In this document: positions 16,988-24,750 of the stretch, piece after piece
Numbering within the stretch: position 1 is the first letter of the stretch
Layout: every line of letters begins with the position of its first letter
NCBI GenBank assembly: GCA_001818155.1
Contig: MHJU01000009.1
Span: forward strand, 1 to 55,750
Length of the DNA stretch: 55,750 bases
From: Candidatus Jacksonbacteria bacterium RIFCSPLOWO2_02_FULL_44_20
GTDB taxonomy: Bacteria > Patescibacteriota > Patescibacteriia > UBA9629
Direction of reading: 5' to 3'
The notes under the pieces: model-generated
What the model was told of the DNA's origin: nothing
Database searches by the model: none
The model's input: only the letters and a program-made list of their open reading frames with translations
Program-made: the position numbers and the translations under genes

Positions 16988-17098
16988 ATGGAACAATTAC
17001 TGCATGAATACGGCTTTCATACAGAGGTCTCCGCGATTAATTACGAACATCAATCTGACATCATATACGCCATAAACGCATTTTTACAAAAATTATGA
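16988..17098 (+). CDS. 36-residue leader ORF overlapping alaS
   Basis: A short ORF directly after a good promoter, with a weak AAGG seven bases before its ATG. Its stop overlaps the alaS start as ATGA (17095-17098), the same arrangement as real overlapping gene pairs in this window. The peptide (starts MEQLLHEYGFHTEV, ends YAINAFLQKL) is not rich in alanine, so a classical alanine attenuator is unlikely. It may be a small protein, or a leader that couples translation to alaS. I recognise no family. Codon use looks normal for the neighbourhood. Confidence 0.5.
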   Translation: MEQLLHEYGFHTEVSAINYEHQSDIIYAINAFLQKL

Positions 17099-18966
17099 CT
17101 ACCGACTCAATCCGTTCCTCATATCTAAATTTCTATAAAACTCGCGACCATGCGATCGTTCCATCCGCATCGCTTGTGCCGGAAAACGATCCGACAACTC
17201 TTTTCACCGGAAGCGGAATGCAACCGATGATTCCGTATCTTCTTGGCGCAAAACATCCGGAGGGAACCCGCATTGTTGACTCGCAAAAATGCATCCGGGC
17301 GCAAGATATTGAGGAAGTTGGAGACAACCGGCACACTACATTTTTTGAGATGCTTGGCAACTGGTCGCTTGGCGATTATTTCAAAAAAGAACAAATTCCT
17401 TGGATTTTTAAGTTTTTAACAGGCGAGATCGGGCTTGATCCGGATCGTTTGTATGTAACATGCTTTCGCGGAAACTCCGCAATCAACATCCAGAAAGACG
17501 AGGAATCAGCAAAAATTTGGCAGGAGGTGTTTGCAGAGGCGAGTCTCAATGCAAAAATTGTTGATCACCCGGAAACGCGCGGCATGCAAAACGGACGCGT
17601 CTTTTACTACGATGAAACTAAAAACTGGTGGTCTCGTTCAGGGGCGCCGTCACATATGCCTGCCGGCGAACCGGGTGGGCCGGACAGCGAGATGTTTTGG
17701 GATTTTGGAGAAAAAAGAGGTTTGCACGAGCGGTCAACTTTCAAAAATACGCCATGCCACGTAAACTGCGACTGCGGACGATTTTTAGAAATCGGAAACA
17801 GCGTGTTTATGGAATATATAAAAACCGATACAGATTTTGAAAAACTTACCCTGCAAAATGTGGATTTCGGCGGTGGATTGGAAAGAATCTCTGCGGCGCG
17901 CGTTGATAATCCGGATATTTTTACAATTGACCTTTTTTCAGGAGTGATCGCGCGAATTGAGGAAATTACAAAACAATCATATAAAGACGCGAAGGACAAA
18001 AAACCTTTCCGAGTCATAGCCGATCACCTTCGCGCAGTGGTATTTTTGATCGGAGATGAACGGGGAGTAAATCCGTCAAATACGGATCGCGGGTACATTG
18101 TGAGACGCCTTCTAAGAAGAGCAATCCGTTTCGGAAGACATCTAAACATCCAGGAACGACAATGGCTAAACGGCATAGCTGAAATTATCGTCTCTCTATA
18201 TAAAGAGTCATACCCGGAACTTACAAAACACGCGAGTCGCATATACGATGAACTTATGCTGGAAGAGGAGCGATTTAAGAGCACATTGGAAAAAGGATTA
18301 AAAAAATTGAGCGAGTATACGGCAAAGCTTGTTGCAGGCGATTTGCTCCCATCATCTGCGGTGTTTGAACTCTACTCAACATACGGTTTTCCGATTGAAA
18401 TGACTCGCGAGATTGTTAAAGAGCGCGGAATAGCGATTGACGAGGTTGGTGTAGGCGAGGAGTTTAAAAAACATCAGGAGATTTCACGAAACGCCGCGCT
18501 CGGAAAATTCAAAGGCGGGCTTGCCGACAACACTGAAAAAACAACGCGTCTTCATACGGCAACTCATCTGCTAAACGAAGCGTTGCGAATTATTGTTGAT
18601 CCAAACATCCGCCAGCGAGGCTCAAACATAAGAGAAGAGCGGTTGCGGTTTGATTTCAACCTTAACCGAAAACTCGCTGACGATGAAATTAAAAAAGTTG
18701 AAGGATTGATAAACGAAAAAATCGCGGCAAAAATTCCTGTAACAAAACTGGAAATGCCGCTTGAAGAAGCGCTTGAGACAGGAGCCCAATCAGAATTTGG
18801 CGCGCGGTATCCGAAACGCGTAACAGTGTATTCAATCGGAAATTTTTCAAAAGAAATTTGCGGCGGCCCGCATGTGGCAAATACAAGCGAGCTTCGACAG
18901 TTTAAGATTACCAAGGAAGAGTCGTGCGGAGCCGGGGTAAGGAGAATAAAGGCTATACTAATATAA
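17095..18966 (+). CDS. alaS: Alanyl-tRNA synthetase, short form
   Basis: Charges tRNA-Ala. The 623-residue enzyme has the class II catalytic core (TTLFTGSGMQPMIPYLLG, then QKCIRAQDIEEVGDNRHTTF in the first 90 residues), the tRNA-recognition region with GYIVRRLLRRAIRFGR, and an editing domain with the zinc/active-site HTATHLLNEAL and CGGPHV. It stops after the editing domain: the C-terminal C-Ala/DHHA1 region that brings E. coli AlaS to about 875 residues is absent, as commonly seen in reduced genomes. Translation may be coupled to the 36-codon ORF upstream. Confidence 0.96.
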   Translation: MTTDSIRSSYLNFYKTRDHAIVPSASLVPENDPTTLFTGSGMQPMIPYLLGAKHPEGTRIVDSQKCIRAQDIEEVGDNRHTTFFEMLGNWSLGDYFKKEQIPWIFKFLTGEIGLDPDRLYVTCFRGNSAINIQKDEESAKIWQEVFAEASLNAKIVDHPETRGMQNGRVFYYDETKNWWSRSGAPSHMPAGEPGGPDSEMFWDFGEKRGLHERSTFKNTPCHVNCDCGRFLEIGNSVFMEYIKTDTDFEKLTLQNVDFGGGLERISAARVDNPDIFTIDLFSGVIARIEEITKQSYKDAKDKKPFRVIADHLRAVVFLIGDERGVNPSNTDRGYIVRRLLRRAIRFGRHLNIQERQWLNGIAEIIVSLYKESYPELTKHASRIYDELMLEEERFKSTLEKGLKKLSEYTAKLVAGDLLPSSAVFELYSTYGFPIEMTREIVKERGIAIDEVGVGEEFKKHQEISRNAALGKFKGGLADNTEKTTRLHTATHLLNEALRIIVDPNIRQRGSNIREERLRFDFNLNRKLADDEIKKVEGLINEKIAAKIPVTKLEMPLEEALETGAQSEFGARYPKRVTVYSIGNFSKEICGGPHVANTSELRQFKITKEESCGAGVRRIKAILI

Positions 18967-18999
18967 ATATGCAAAAACCGTTCGTTACAAAGACTTGCA

Positions 19000-20214
19000 A
19001 TGATGAGAATCGCAATTGATATTACGCCGCTTTTAGAAAAACAATGGGGAGGGGTGAGTTGGTATTCGTTCTACATTACTAAAGGTTTGGTAGAATACGC
19101 CGCTCGCGGGCAACTGCGGGTGGTTTTGTTTTATAACCAGCGAAAGCGGTTGCCTGACAATATCTCTATATTGTTAAAAGAGTGGAAGAACGCGCCGAAT
19201 GTTTATGTTGTCGGGTTCAGGATGCCGAATAAAATTTTAAATTTTTCAATGAGTTTTTTGCGGTTTCCGTATCTAGATGAACTTATTGAATTAAAAATTA
19301 AGGAGGTTGATTACTGGATTCTTCTTAATCTTTCATTTATAGCTCTGACCGCTAATACAAAATACATCGCGGTCTGCCACGATCTCTCGTTTGAAATTCT
19401 TCCAGAATTTTTTACGATGAGACAACGCTTGTGGCACCATCTCATTAATCCGCGCCGGTTTTATCAAAACGCCCATCATGTCATCGCTGTTTCGGAAAAT
19501 ACAAAGCAAGATCTTGTTGATTTATACGCGATTGATCCCGAGCGCATTGACGTAGTTTATCCTGGTATGGATCATGGTTTGTTTTATCAACGCGATGATA
19601 CGCGCGCGGTGCGAGAAAAATATCATCTTCCTGAAAACTTTATCCTCTCTGTCGGCACCATTGAACCGCGAAAAAATTATGAGACTCTGTTAGAAGCGTT
19701 TGATATGTTGCTTTCACGGTCTCCAATCCTTACAAAGGAGGGGACTAAGGGGAAATTTGATATTATGAATCTCGTGATAGTCGGCGCCGAAGGGTGGAAA
19801 TACGACCGCATCTACCGCTTTTGGAACCGCATGAAGCACAAATCGCAAGTGAGATTTCTCTTCAACGTTACGCGCGAAGATCTCCCATACATCTACAGCG
19901 CCGCGCGGTTGTTTGTCTATCCCAGTTTCTACGAGGGCTTTGGCTTCCCGCCCCTTGAAGCCGCCGCGTGCGGCACGCCTGTGATTGTTAGTCACAGTTC
20001 CTCGCTTCCGGAAATTATGGGCGACGCGGCATTATACATTGACCCCTTCAACATCGCCGACCTCGCCCGCGCCATGGAGCGGCTGTTGAGCGATTCCGCT
20101 CTCTGTGATACACTGCAAACGCAAGGAAAAGAAAAAGTACGCACTTTTACATGGAATAAAGCTGTGCACACGCTAACAGATATTATCAACGACTACAATT
20201 TTATAGCATCATGA
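19000..20214 (+). CDS. Group 1 (GT4-type) glycosyltransferase
   Basis: A 404-residue GT-B enzyme. The N-terminal domain begins MRIAIDITPLLEKQWGGVS. The C-terminal nucleotide-sugar domain has ILSVGTIEPRKNYETLLEAF, then YPSFYEGFGFPPLEAAACGTPV with the E(x7)E pattern, and GDAALYIDP. It likely builds surface glycan; donor and acceptor are unknown. Bases 19722-19756 encode a non-conserved insert (SPILTKEGTKGKF) between LEAFDML and the LVIVGAEG strand. Its 3' end is duplicated in decayed form at 23546-23818. ATG codons at 19000 and 19003 are both possible. Confidence 0.9.
   Translation: MMRIAIDITPLLEKQWGGVSWYSFYITKGLVEYAARGQLRVVLFYNQRKRLPDNISILLKEWKNAPNVYVVGFRMPNKILNFSMSFLRFPYLDELIELKIKEVDYWILLNLSFIALTANTKYIAVCHDLSFEILPEFFTMRQRLWHHLINPRRFYQNAHHVIAVSENTKQDLVDLYAIDPERIDVVYPGMDHGLFYQRDDTRAVREKYHLPENFILSVGTIEPRKNYETLLEAFDMLLSRSPILTKEGTKGKFDIMNLVIVGAEGWKYDRIYRFWNRMKHKSQVRFLFNVTREDLPYIYSAARLFVYPSFYEGFGFPPLEAAACGTPVIVSHSSSLPEIMGDAALYIDPFNIADLARAMERLLSDSALCDTLQTQGKEKVRTFTWNKAVHTLTDIINDYNFIAS
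19722..19756 (+). repeat. GC-rich insert with a short inverted repeat in the glycosyltransferase gene
   Basis: The stretch contains CCTTACAAAGG, a small inverted repeat, followed by AGGGGACTAAGGGG. It is in frame but lies where the family normally has only a short loop before LVIVG. Its composition differs from the surrounding A-rich gene, suggesting an inserted element. Confidence 0.5.
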
Positions 20215-20225
20215 AAATATCTACT
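20199..20225 (+). repeat. Copy A of a 27-bp identical segment
   Basis: These 27 bases at the end of the glycosyltransferase gene are identical to 23792-23818, after the decayed glycosyltransferase copy. They anchor a longer, diverged duplication that runs from about 19912 to 20225 here. Confidence 0.9.
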
Positions 20226-20281
20226 ACACTACATGGTTCATCTGGCCATTCTTCACAAAAAACAGCTATAGGAAAATACTT

Positions 20282-20371
20282 TTGATTGTTCTTCTTATTA
20301 TCGGACTGCTTTTGGGATTAAGTTTTTATCAATTCATCAAAAATTATACACCTACACCATACCTAGGATAA
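20282..20371 (+). pseudogene. Hydrophobic remnant between the glycosyltransferase and MntA genes
   Basis: An open frame from 20207 to 20371 has no ATG; the only in-frame alternative start is TTG at 20282. It would encode one membrane segment (LIVLLIIGLLLGLSF) followed by YQFIKNYTPTPYLG. The frame upstream of the TTG also looks protein-like (YYTTWFIWPFF). This is most likely the end of a lost membrane-protein gene. A very small protein is possible. The matching place in the downstream duplicate lacks about 130 bases of this stretch. Confidence 0.4.
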
Positions 20372-20380
20372 CCTTCAAAT

Positions 20381-20791
20381 ATGATAATAACACTCTCAAC
20401 AACCGACCAAAACAAACTCACTGCTCTTGGGGTGCAATCGCTCTATCTTTTCGGCTCTCGCGCGCAAGGGGTGGCTGGACCTCTTTCTGATTACGATTTC
20501 GGAGTGCTGATGAAAGAGGAGGGGCATAAACGTGGCGGTAAACTTTACGATGCGATTTATGATATTCTCTCCCCGCTCTGTCCGCGCACATTAGAAAACG
20601 ACATCATTGACATTGTATTTGTCCGCGACGCGCCGCTAGAATTGCGAATGCATATTATCCGCTATGGTAAAGTGCTTTTTGACGCCGCCACTCGCGAACG
20701 CGTCCGATTTGAAGATATTACCACAATGCTTTATTGCGACTATCGTCCATTATTAGACATGTTTGATAAAGCAATTCTTGCAACCTTATGA
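20381..20791 (+). CDS. MntA-like nucleotidyltransferase antitoxin
   Basis: A 136-residue minimal nucleotidyltransferase. It carries a textbook GSx10DxD active site: FGSRAQGVAGPLSDYDF, residues 27-43. In characterised MntA/HepT pairs this enzyme AMPylates the HepT toxin and so silences it. The stop codon overlaps the start of the HEPN gene by ATGA, and the product belongs with it. Its first 14 codons and upstream bases resemble the start of the unrelated gene at 23835, part of a local duplication. The ATG at 20381 is the only good start. Confidence 0.87.
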   Translation: MIITLSTTDQNKLTALGVQSLYLFGSRAQGVAGPLSDYDFGVLMKEEGHKRGGKLYDAIYDILSPLCPRTLENDIIDIVFVRDAPLELRMHIIRYGKVLFDAATRERVRFEDITTMLYCDYRPLLDMFDKAILATL

Positions 20792-21243
20792 CACTGCCAT
20801 TAGAACGCGAAGCTATTATGCCGCGGATTGACGGCATACGCAAAAATCTCTCCAAATTACAAGAACTTGGCACGCTCCCTTTTGTACAGTTTTCAAAAGG
20901 CGACCCCTTTGACCTCGCGCAACACCACTTGCGTTTAGCGCTTGAAGGAGTGTTTCACATCGGTGCTCATATCCTTTCGCGTCTCCCAGGCGGAAGAACT
21001 GTGGAGTACCGAGAAATCGCTGAAAAACTTGGGTTGAGCGGCGTGGTGGATCAAAACTTTGCAACGAACTCTCTTGTACCGATGGCAAAATTACGGAATT
21101 TACTTGTGCATCACTACGCTGATCTTGATGCCCAAAGGTTGTACGATGTTATCAATAATCATCTTACTGATATTGAAACATTTTTGCGCGCGGTAAAAAC
21201 TGTTGTTGAGGAGCCAGAAAAATTTAAACTGGCTGTTAAGTGA
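20788..21243 (+). CDS. HepT-like HEPN RNase toxin
   Basis: A 151-residue helical protein of the HEPN/DUF86 type. It carries the RNase and AMPylation motif Rx4HxY as RNLLVHHY (residues 111-118), preceded by helices with DLAQHHLRLALEGVFHIG. In known systems the toxin cleaves RNA until the tyrosine is modified by MntA. The ATGA overlap with the nucleotidyltransferase gene supports a working toxin-antitoxin pair. The order is antitoxin first. The gene ends 19 bases from the end of the permease gene on the other strand. Confidence 0.87.
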   Translation: MTLPLEREAIMPRIDGIRKNLSKLQELGTLPFVQFSKGDPFDLAQHHLRLALEGVFHIGAHILSRLPGGRTVEYREIAEKLGLSGVVDQNFATNSLVPMAKLRNLLVHHYADLDAQRLYDVINNHLTDIETFLRAVKTVVEEPEKFKLAVK

Positions 21244-21262
21244 GCTTGAGGCGTGATAGATC

Positions 21263-23005
21263 TCAAAAAATAACACGCACGCCGCCTAAATCGCCGTAAT
21301 CAAATCGGTGAGAGCGATGGATTGAGCCGATAAAAATTTTATTTTTCCGCACATTATACCGTGAAGAGACCTCGTCAATGACAGCAGTCCCGAAGGGCTT
21401 GTCTATATACATAAGATCAATGGTGAACTTTTCGTAAAAACCTGCTTTCTCTAAATGTGGAAGCGCATCTTTAATTTTTTCGTACTCATCATTAAAAGTT
21501 TTCTTATCGCTTGCGCAGACGACAAGAAGAAGAGCGCGGCTTGATTCATTTCGCTTAATATAATCTAAAATAAGCTGAAGCCGATTGCAGTTGTGGATAA
21601 AAACAACCACAGTGCCTTGTGTTAAACTGCGGAAGTATGCAAGAATCCTCCTATGAACAGGCGGAATTTTTTTCGTAAACTTCAAAATAAGGCGCAAAAA
21701 ATACTCTTGGTTAATCACGATAAATACAACAAAAATTGCGGGAATAAAATATATTTCAAAAAATACAAAATTTTGAGTGTCAATGCGGATATTCCCAAAA
21801 ATGCCTAAAAAGGTTGCGAGAAATGCGCACACTACCATAAGAACTGGCGCGTGATATGTGCGCTTTAAAGTTTTGCGCGTTCGTTTTAAGATAAGATTTC
21901 CAAAAGCAAAAAGGCTCATCACTCCAAGAAAGGAAATTGTGTACACTCCAGCAAGCGAAAGGAAGTTCCCTCTTGTGAGGAGCAGAATTGAACTGCATAA
22001 GAGAAAAAAACTGATAATAATGCGCGGGCAGATCCCTCGTTTGTTCGGACGCGCAAGGAAGAGAGGAAGTGTATCATCAAGCGCCATGCGATTGATGAGC
22101 CCGGACACTCCAATATAGGAAGTGAGCACTGCGCCAGAGAGCACGAAAAACGCGTCAATCACGATTACGTACTTAAAAAACGCGCCTCCGATAACAGACG
22201 CTCCTTCTGCAAGGAGAAAATCTTTTGCTCCTGCGATTGCTTCGTATGGAAGGCTGTTTAAAATAATAAGCGCAATTATAGGATTGAAAACTAAAACTCC
22301 GATAAGCATATTCCGGAGGGTTTTTCTAAACACTCCTTTTTGCTGTTCCTCAACAAAATTCGCAGAGCTTTCAAATCCGGAAACCCCGAGAAGGGACGCG
22401 GAAAACGCAAGGTATAGTGTAATCGCAATGCCGCCTTGTTTGGTGATGAGAGAGACGGTGTGCAGGTTATTGATGTTAAAATAAGACTGGTGTCCGGAAA
22501 AATAATACAGAGCTCCTAATATAATAAAACCGATAAGGCTTATAATATGGATGCAAAAAATCGCAAAAGCGACTTTTGCCGAGTCCTTAATTCCAGAGAT
22601 TACAAGGAGAGCGAAGAAAAGGAGAAGAAGTATCGTTCCTAAAATAACAGGAACCGGAAAAATGGTATGCAAGTATTCAACGCCGACTTTAGCTGAAATA
22701 ACCGCTGTTGCGGTATATGAGAGAATGGTCATTACTCCGGCAACAGCGGCAAATTTTTTTGAGGTTGCATTCAAAAGACAATTATATGCGCCGCCGTTTA
22801 CAGGAAGCGCTTCCACAACCTCTGTATACACAAACTTGTATAAATAGAGTATCCCAACAACAATTAGGAGAACTATCGGAGCATAGATGCCGGCAAAAAG
22901 TATTGCGATGCCGGACACGTAAAGCACAGAACTCAAGATGTCATTGCCGCAAATTGCGGTTGCAAACAGTTGATTAAGCTTTGCGCTGTGATGAGTTTTT
23001 GCCAT
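21263..23005 (-). CDS. APC-family amino acid permease with cytoplasmic tail
   Basis: A 580-residue transporter. About twelve hydrophobic segments occupy residues 15-440, with the family pattern near the start (FATAICGNDILSSVLYVSG) and EALPVNGGAYNCLLNATSKK in the second helix pair. A soluble C-terminal part (about 450-580; TVVVFIHNCNRLQ, ALLLVVCASDKK) resembles the UspA-like tails of some permeases. It probably imports amino acids or related amines, which fits an auxotrophic lifestyle; the substrate is unknown. It follows the CBS-domain gene by 8 bases on the same strand, so the two share a promoter. Confidence 0.87.
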   Translation of the reverse strand: MAKTHHSAKLNQLFATAICGNDILSSVLYVSGIAILFAGIYAPIVLLIVVGILYLYKFVYTEVVEALPVNGGAYNCLLNATSKKFAAVAGVMTILSYTATAVISAKVGVEYLHTIFPVPVILGTILLLLFFALLVISGIKDSAKVAFAIFCIHIISLIGFIILGALYYFSGHQSYFNINNLHTVSLITKQGGIAITLYLAFSASLLGVSGFESSANFVEEQQKGVFRKTLRNMLIGVLVFNPIIALIILNSLPYEAIAGAKDFLLAEGASVIGGAFFKYVIVIDAFFVLSGAVLTSYIGVSGLINRMALDDTLPLFLARPNKRGICPRIIISFFLLCSSILLLTRGNFLSLAGVYTISFLGVMSLFAFGNLILKRTRKTLKRTYHAPVLMVVCAFLATFLGIFGNIRIDTQNFVFFEIYFIPAIFVVFIVINQEYFLRLILKFTKKIPPVHRRILAYFRSLTQGTVVVFIHNCNRLQLILDYIKRNESSRALLLVVCASDKKTFNDEYEKIKDALPHLEKAGFYEKFTIDLMYIDKPFGTAVIDEVSSRYNVRKNKIFIGSIHRSHRFDYGDLGGVRVIF

Positions 23006-23013
23006 TTGATTAT

Positions 23014-23487
23014 TTACGGCTTTATGCCGAGAATATCGCCGAATGCTCGTTTGATATTTGTACGATTAATGTAGCCGATGAGCTCTTTTTTGGTATTCAC
23101 CACAGGTAGTTGGCGAATGCGGAACTCGGATAGAAGCGCTGAAGCTTCCATAATACTCGTTTGCTGGTAAACAGTCTGAATTTTTGTTGTGATGCATTTG
23201 GCGATCGGATGGGTGGAGAGTTCTTTTACTTGTTTTATCAAAAATTCATCCGCTTCGGAAGAAACGAGTTTGTCTGTTTCAAAATGCGGGACAATATATT
23301 GAATGATGTCCCAGCTTGAAAGTATGCCGACTACCTGATTATTTTTATCAACGACAACGCAACCATTGGTATTTTTTTTGATTAACAGTTTCAGCGCATC
23401 TTTTAATGTGGCGGAAGAGCTTATCGTAACAACATCTTTCTTCATATATTCAGATACGCTGTATTTTTTTGTTTCAGACATAGACAT
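23014..23487 (-). CDS. Two-CBS-domain protein
   Basis: A 157-residue protein made of a CBS pair (Bateman module) and little else. The first CBS runs from SEYMKKDVVTISSSATLKDAL to VVGILSSWDIIQ; the second from ECITTKIQ-like sequence (CITTKIQTVYQQTS) to GYINRTNIK. Such modules bind adenosine nucleotides and usually regulate a partner. Here the partner may be the permease encoded 8 bases downstream. I chose the ATG at 23487; 23481 is also possible. A longer reading to 23523 would run into the promoter. Confidence 0.85.
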   Translation of the reverse strand: MSMSETKKYSVSEYMKKDVVTISSSATLKDALKLLIKKNTNGCVVVDKNNQVVGILSSWDIIQYIVPHFETDKLVSSEADEFLIKQVKELSTHPIAKCITTKIQTVYQQTSIMEASALLSEFRIRQLPVVNTKKELIGYINRTNIKRAFGDILGIKP

Positions 23488-23494
23488 TATGTAT

Positions 23495-23523
23495 ATTATA
23501 TTCAAAAGAAAATGCGGCGTCAA
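23495..23523 (-). promoter_or_regulatory. Promoter of the CBS-permease operon
   Basis: On the minus strand TTGACG (23523-23518) and a perfect TATAAT (23500-23495) are separated by 17 bases. The start codon at 23487 is 7 bases beyond the -10 box, so the message should be leaderless. Confidence 0.8.
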
Positions 23524-23545
23524 ACAACCAATTGAGAAACATGGG

Positions 23546-23799
23546 ATTGTGTGATATATTCCCGAAAAGGCTTTGGTTTTTCGCCGTTTGAGGTTGCCTT
23601 ATGCGAGACGCCTGTTATCATAAGCAACGGCTCCCTCGCTTCCAGAATCGCCAACCTCGCGCGGGCGATGAGCGGCTCGTTGAGTGATTCTGCTCTTTGT
23701 GATACACTGCAAGCGCGAGGACGGAAAAAGGTAAACGTTTTTACATGTGGTAAAACAGTGCATGCACTAACAAATGTCATGAACGACAAAGTTTTATAG
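23546..23799 (+). pseudogene. Decayed duplicate of the glycosyltransferase C-terminus
   Basis: An 82-codon open frame aligns with the last 100 residues of the glycosyltransferase at 19000. GFGFSPFEVALCETPVI matches GFGFPPLEAAACGTPVI, and LSDSALCDTLQARGRKKV matches LSDSALCDTLQTQGKEKV. About 12 residues around GDAALYIDP are deleted and the whole N-terminal part is missing, so it cannot work as an enzyme. The similarity continues past the stop into 27 identical bases (23792-23818). Confidence 0.85.
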
Positions 23800-23818
23800 C
23801 ATCATGAAAATATCTACT
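23792..23818 (+). repeat. Copy B of the 27-bp identical segment
   Basis: Identical to 20199-20225. Similarity resumes at about 23820-23865, around the start codon of the next gene. This shows that the duplicated block once included the beginning of the MntA-type gene. Confidence 0.9.
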
Positions 23819-23834
23819 TTTTGAACTTCAAAAT

Positions 23835-24176
23835 ATGACGACCACCCTCTCAAAAACCGAAAAACCGGCCAAAGCCATGACTTTTATCCCGCAAAACCTC
23901 TACCGTTACTTTTGGGACGTTAACCCGCAAACGCTCGCCAAAAAGCACAAAAAACAAATTATTGCGCGATTGCTTGATTATGGAGACACGGAAGCGATTG
24001 GCTGGTGCAAGGAGCAATTTTCAGAAAAAGAAATCACGGAGTGTCTTAAAACAAGCCGAGGTTTGAGTAAAAAATCAGCCAACTTTTGGGCAATTATATT
24101 TGATATACCAAAAAACCAAGTGCTATGTTTACAACCATCCTTCCGCGAGATACACAGGAAACTGTGGAATTATTAA
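23835..24176 (+). CDS. Putative antitoxin of an AbiEii-type pair
   Basis: A 113-residue protein of the small family often encoded just upstream of AbiEii/AbiGii nucleotidyltransferases. Its core reads IPQNLYRYFWDVNPQTLAKK, then IIARLLDYGDTEAIGWC; the similarity to the DUF6922-type domain is from memory. The first 14 residues (MTTTLSKTEKPAKA) match the start of the MntA gene at 20381 rather than this family, so the native start may be the ATG at 23877. It overlaps the toxin gene by 52 bases. Function as antitoxin is inferred from the pairing. Confidence 0.7.
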   Translation: MTTTLSKTEKPAKAMTFIPQNLYRYFWDVNPQTLAKKHKKQIIARLLDYGDTEAIGWCKEQFSEKEITECLKTSRGLSKKSANFWAIIFDIPKNQVLCLQPSFREIHRKLWNY

Positions 24177-24748
24177 AACACACTGTCTTACTTGCAAATT
24201 TCTACTTATCAGGAGGCACTGCCTGCGCGTTACATTTAGGACACCGCCTTTCTGAAGACCTTGATTTTTTTACCCCAAACGTATTTGACGCAAAACAACT
24301 GCGAGACGAGCTTCTGGAGCAAAAAACAGTGCAGATACTCGCTGAAGATAAAAACACTTTTCATTGCATATTCAATAAAACACGTCTTTCATTTTTGCGC
24401 TATAAATACCCACTGATTGAACCGTGCTCGCCCTACAAAGGCATCAATGTCTCCAGTCTCATTGATGTATTATGCACAAAACTTGATACAATAAGCGCCA
24501 GAGGGAGCAAGAAAGATTTTATTGATGTTTATTGCGCTATTCAAAAGAAACGCTACGCGCTTTCAGATATTATCGCCGCCTTTCAAAAAAAATATAAAGA
24601 TGTTGACTACAGTTTACTGCACATTATGAAAGGTCTTGTATATTTTGAGGACGCAGAGGAAGAAGAAATGCCTATAATGAAAATTGAGGCGGATTGGAAA
24701 GAAGTTAAATCCTTTTTTATAGAAGAGGTGAAGAAGACAAAACTATAG
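24125..24748 (+). CDS. AbiEii/AbiGii-family nucleotidyltransferase toxin
   Basis: A 207-residue nucleotidyltransferase of the AbiEii type. The active-site block YLSGGTACALHLGHRLSEDL continues into DFF (residues 29-50), and a conserved lysine segment KLDTISARGSKKDFIDVY lies near 116-133. Family members such as AbiEii and MenT act as toxins, some by adding nucleotides to tRNA. Paired with the overlapping upstream gene it forms a second toxin-antitoxin module in this region. Its own target is unknown. The frame is intact. Confidence 0.85.
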   Translation: MFTTILPRDTQETVELLKHTVLLANFYLSGGTACALHLGHRLSEDLDFFTPNVFDAKQLRDELLEQKTVQILAEDKNTFHCIFNKTRLSFLRYKYPLIEPCSPYKGINVSSLIDVLCTKLDTISARGSKKDFIDVYCAIQKKRYALSDIIAAFQKKYKDVDYSLLHIMKGLVYFEDAEEEEMPIMKIEADWKEVKSFFIEEVKKTKL

Positions 24749-24750
24749 TT

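Noticed and set aside
16988-17098. Alanine-responsive attenuator leader for alaS.
   Set aside because: The peptide has only three scattered alanines, and no terminator hairpin lies before alaS.
21243-21300. Terminator between hepT and the permease.
   Set aside because: Only a 5-bp stem with a long loop is visible; not enough to support a call.
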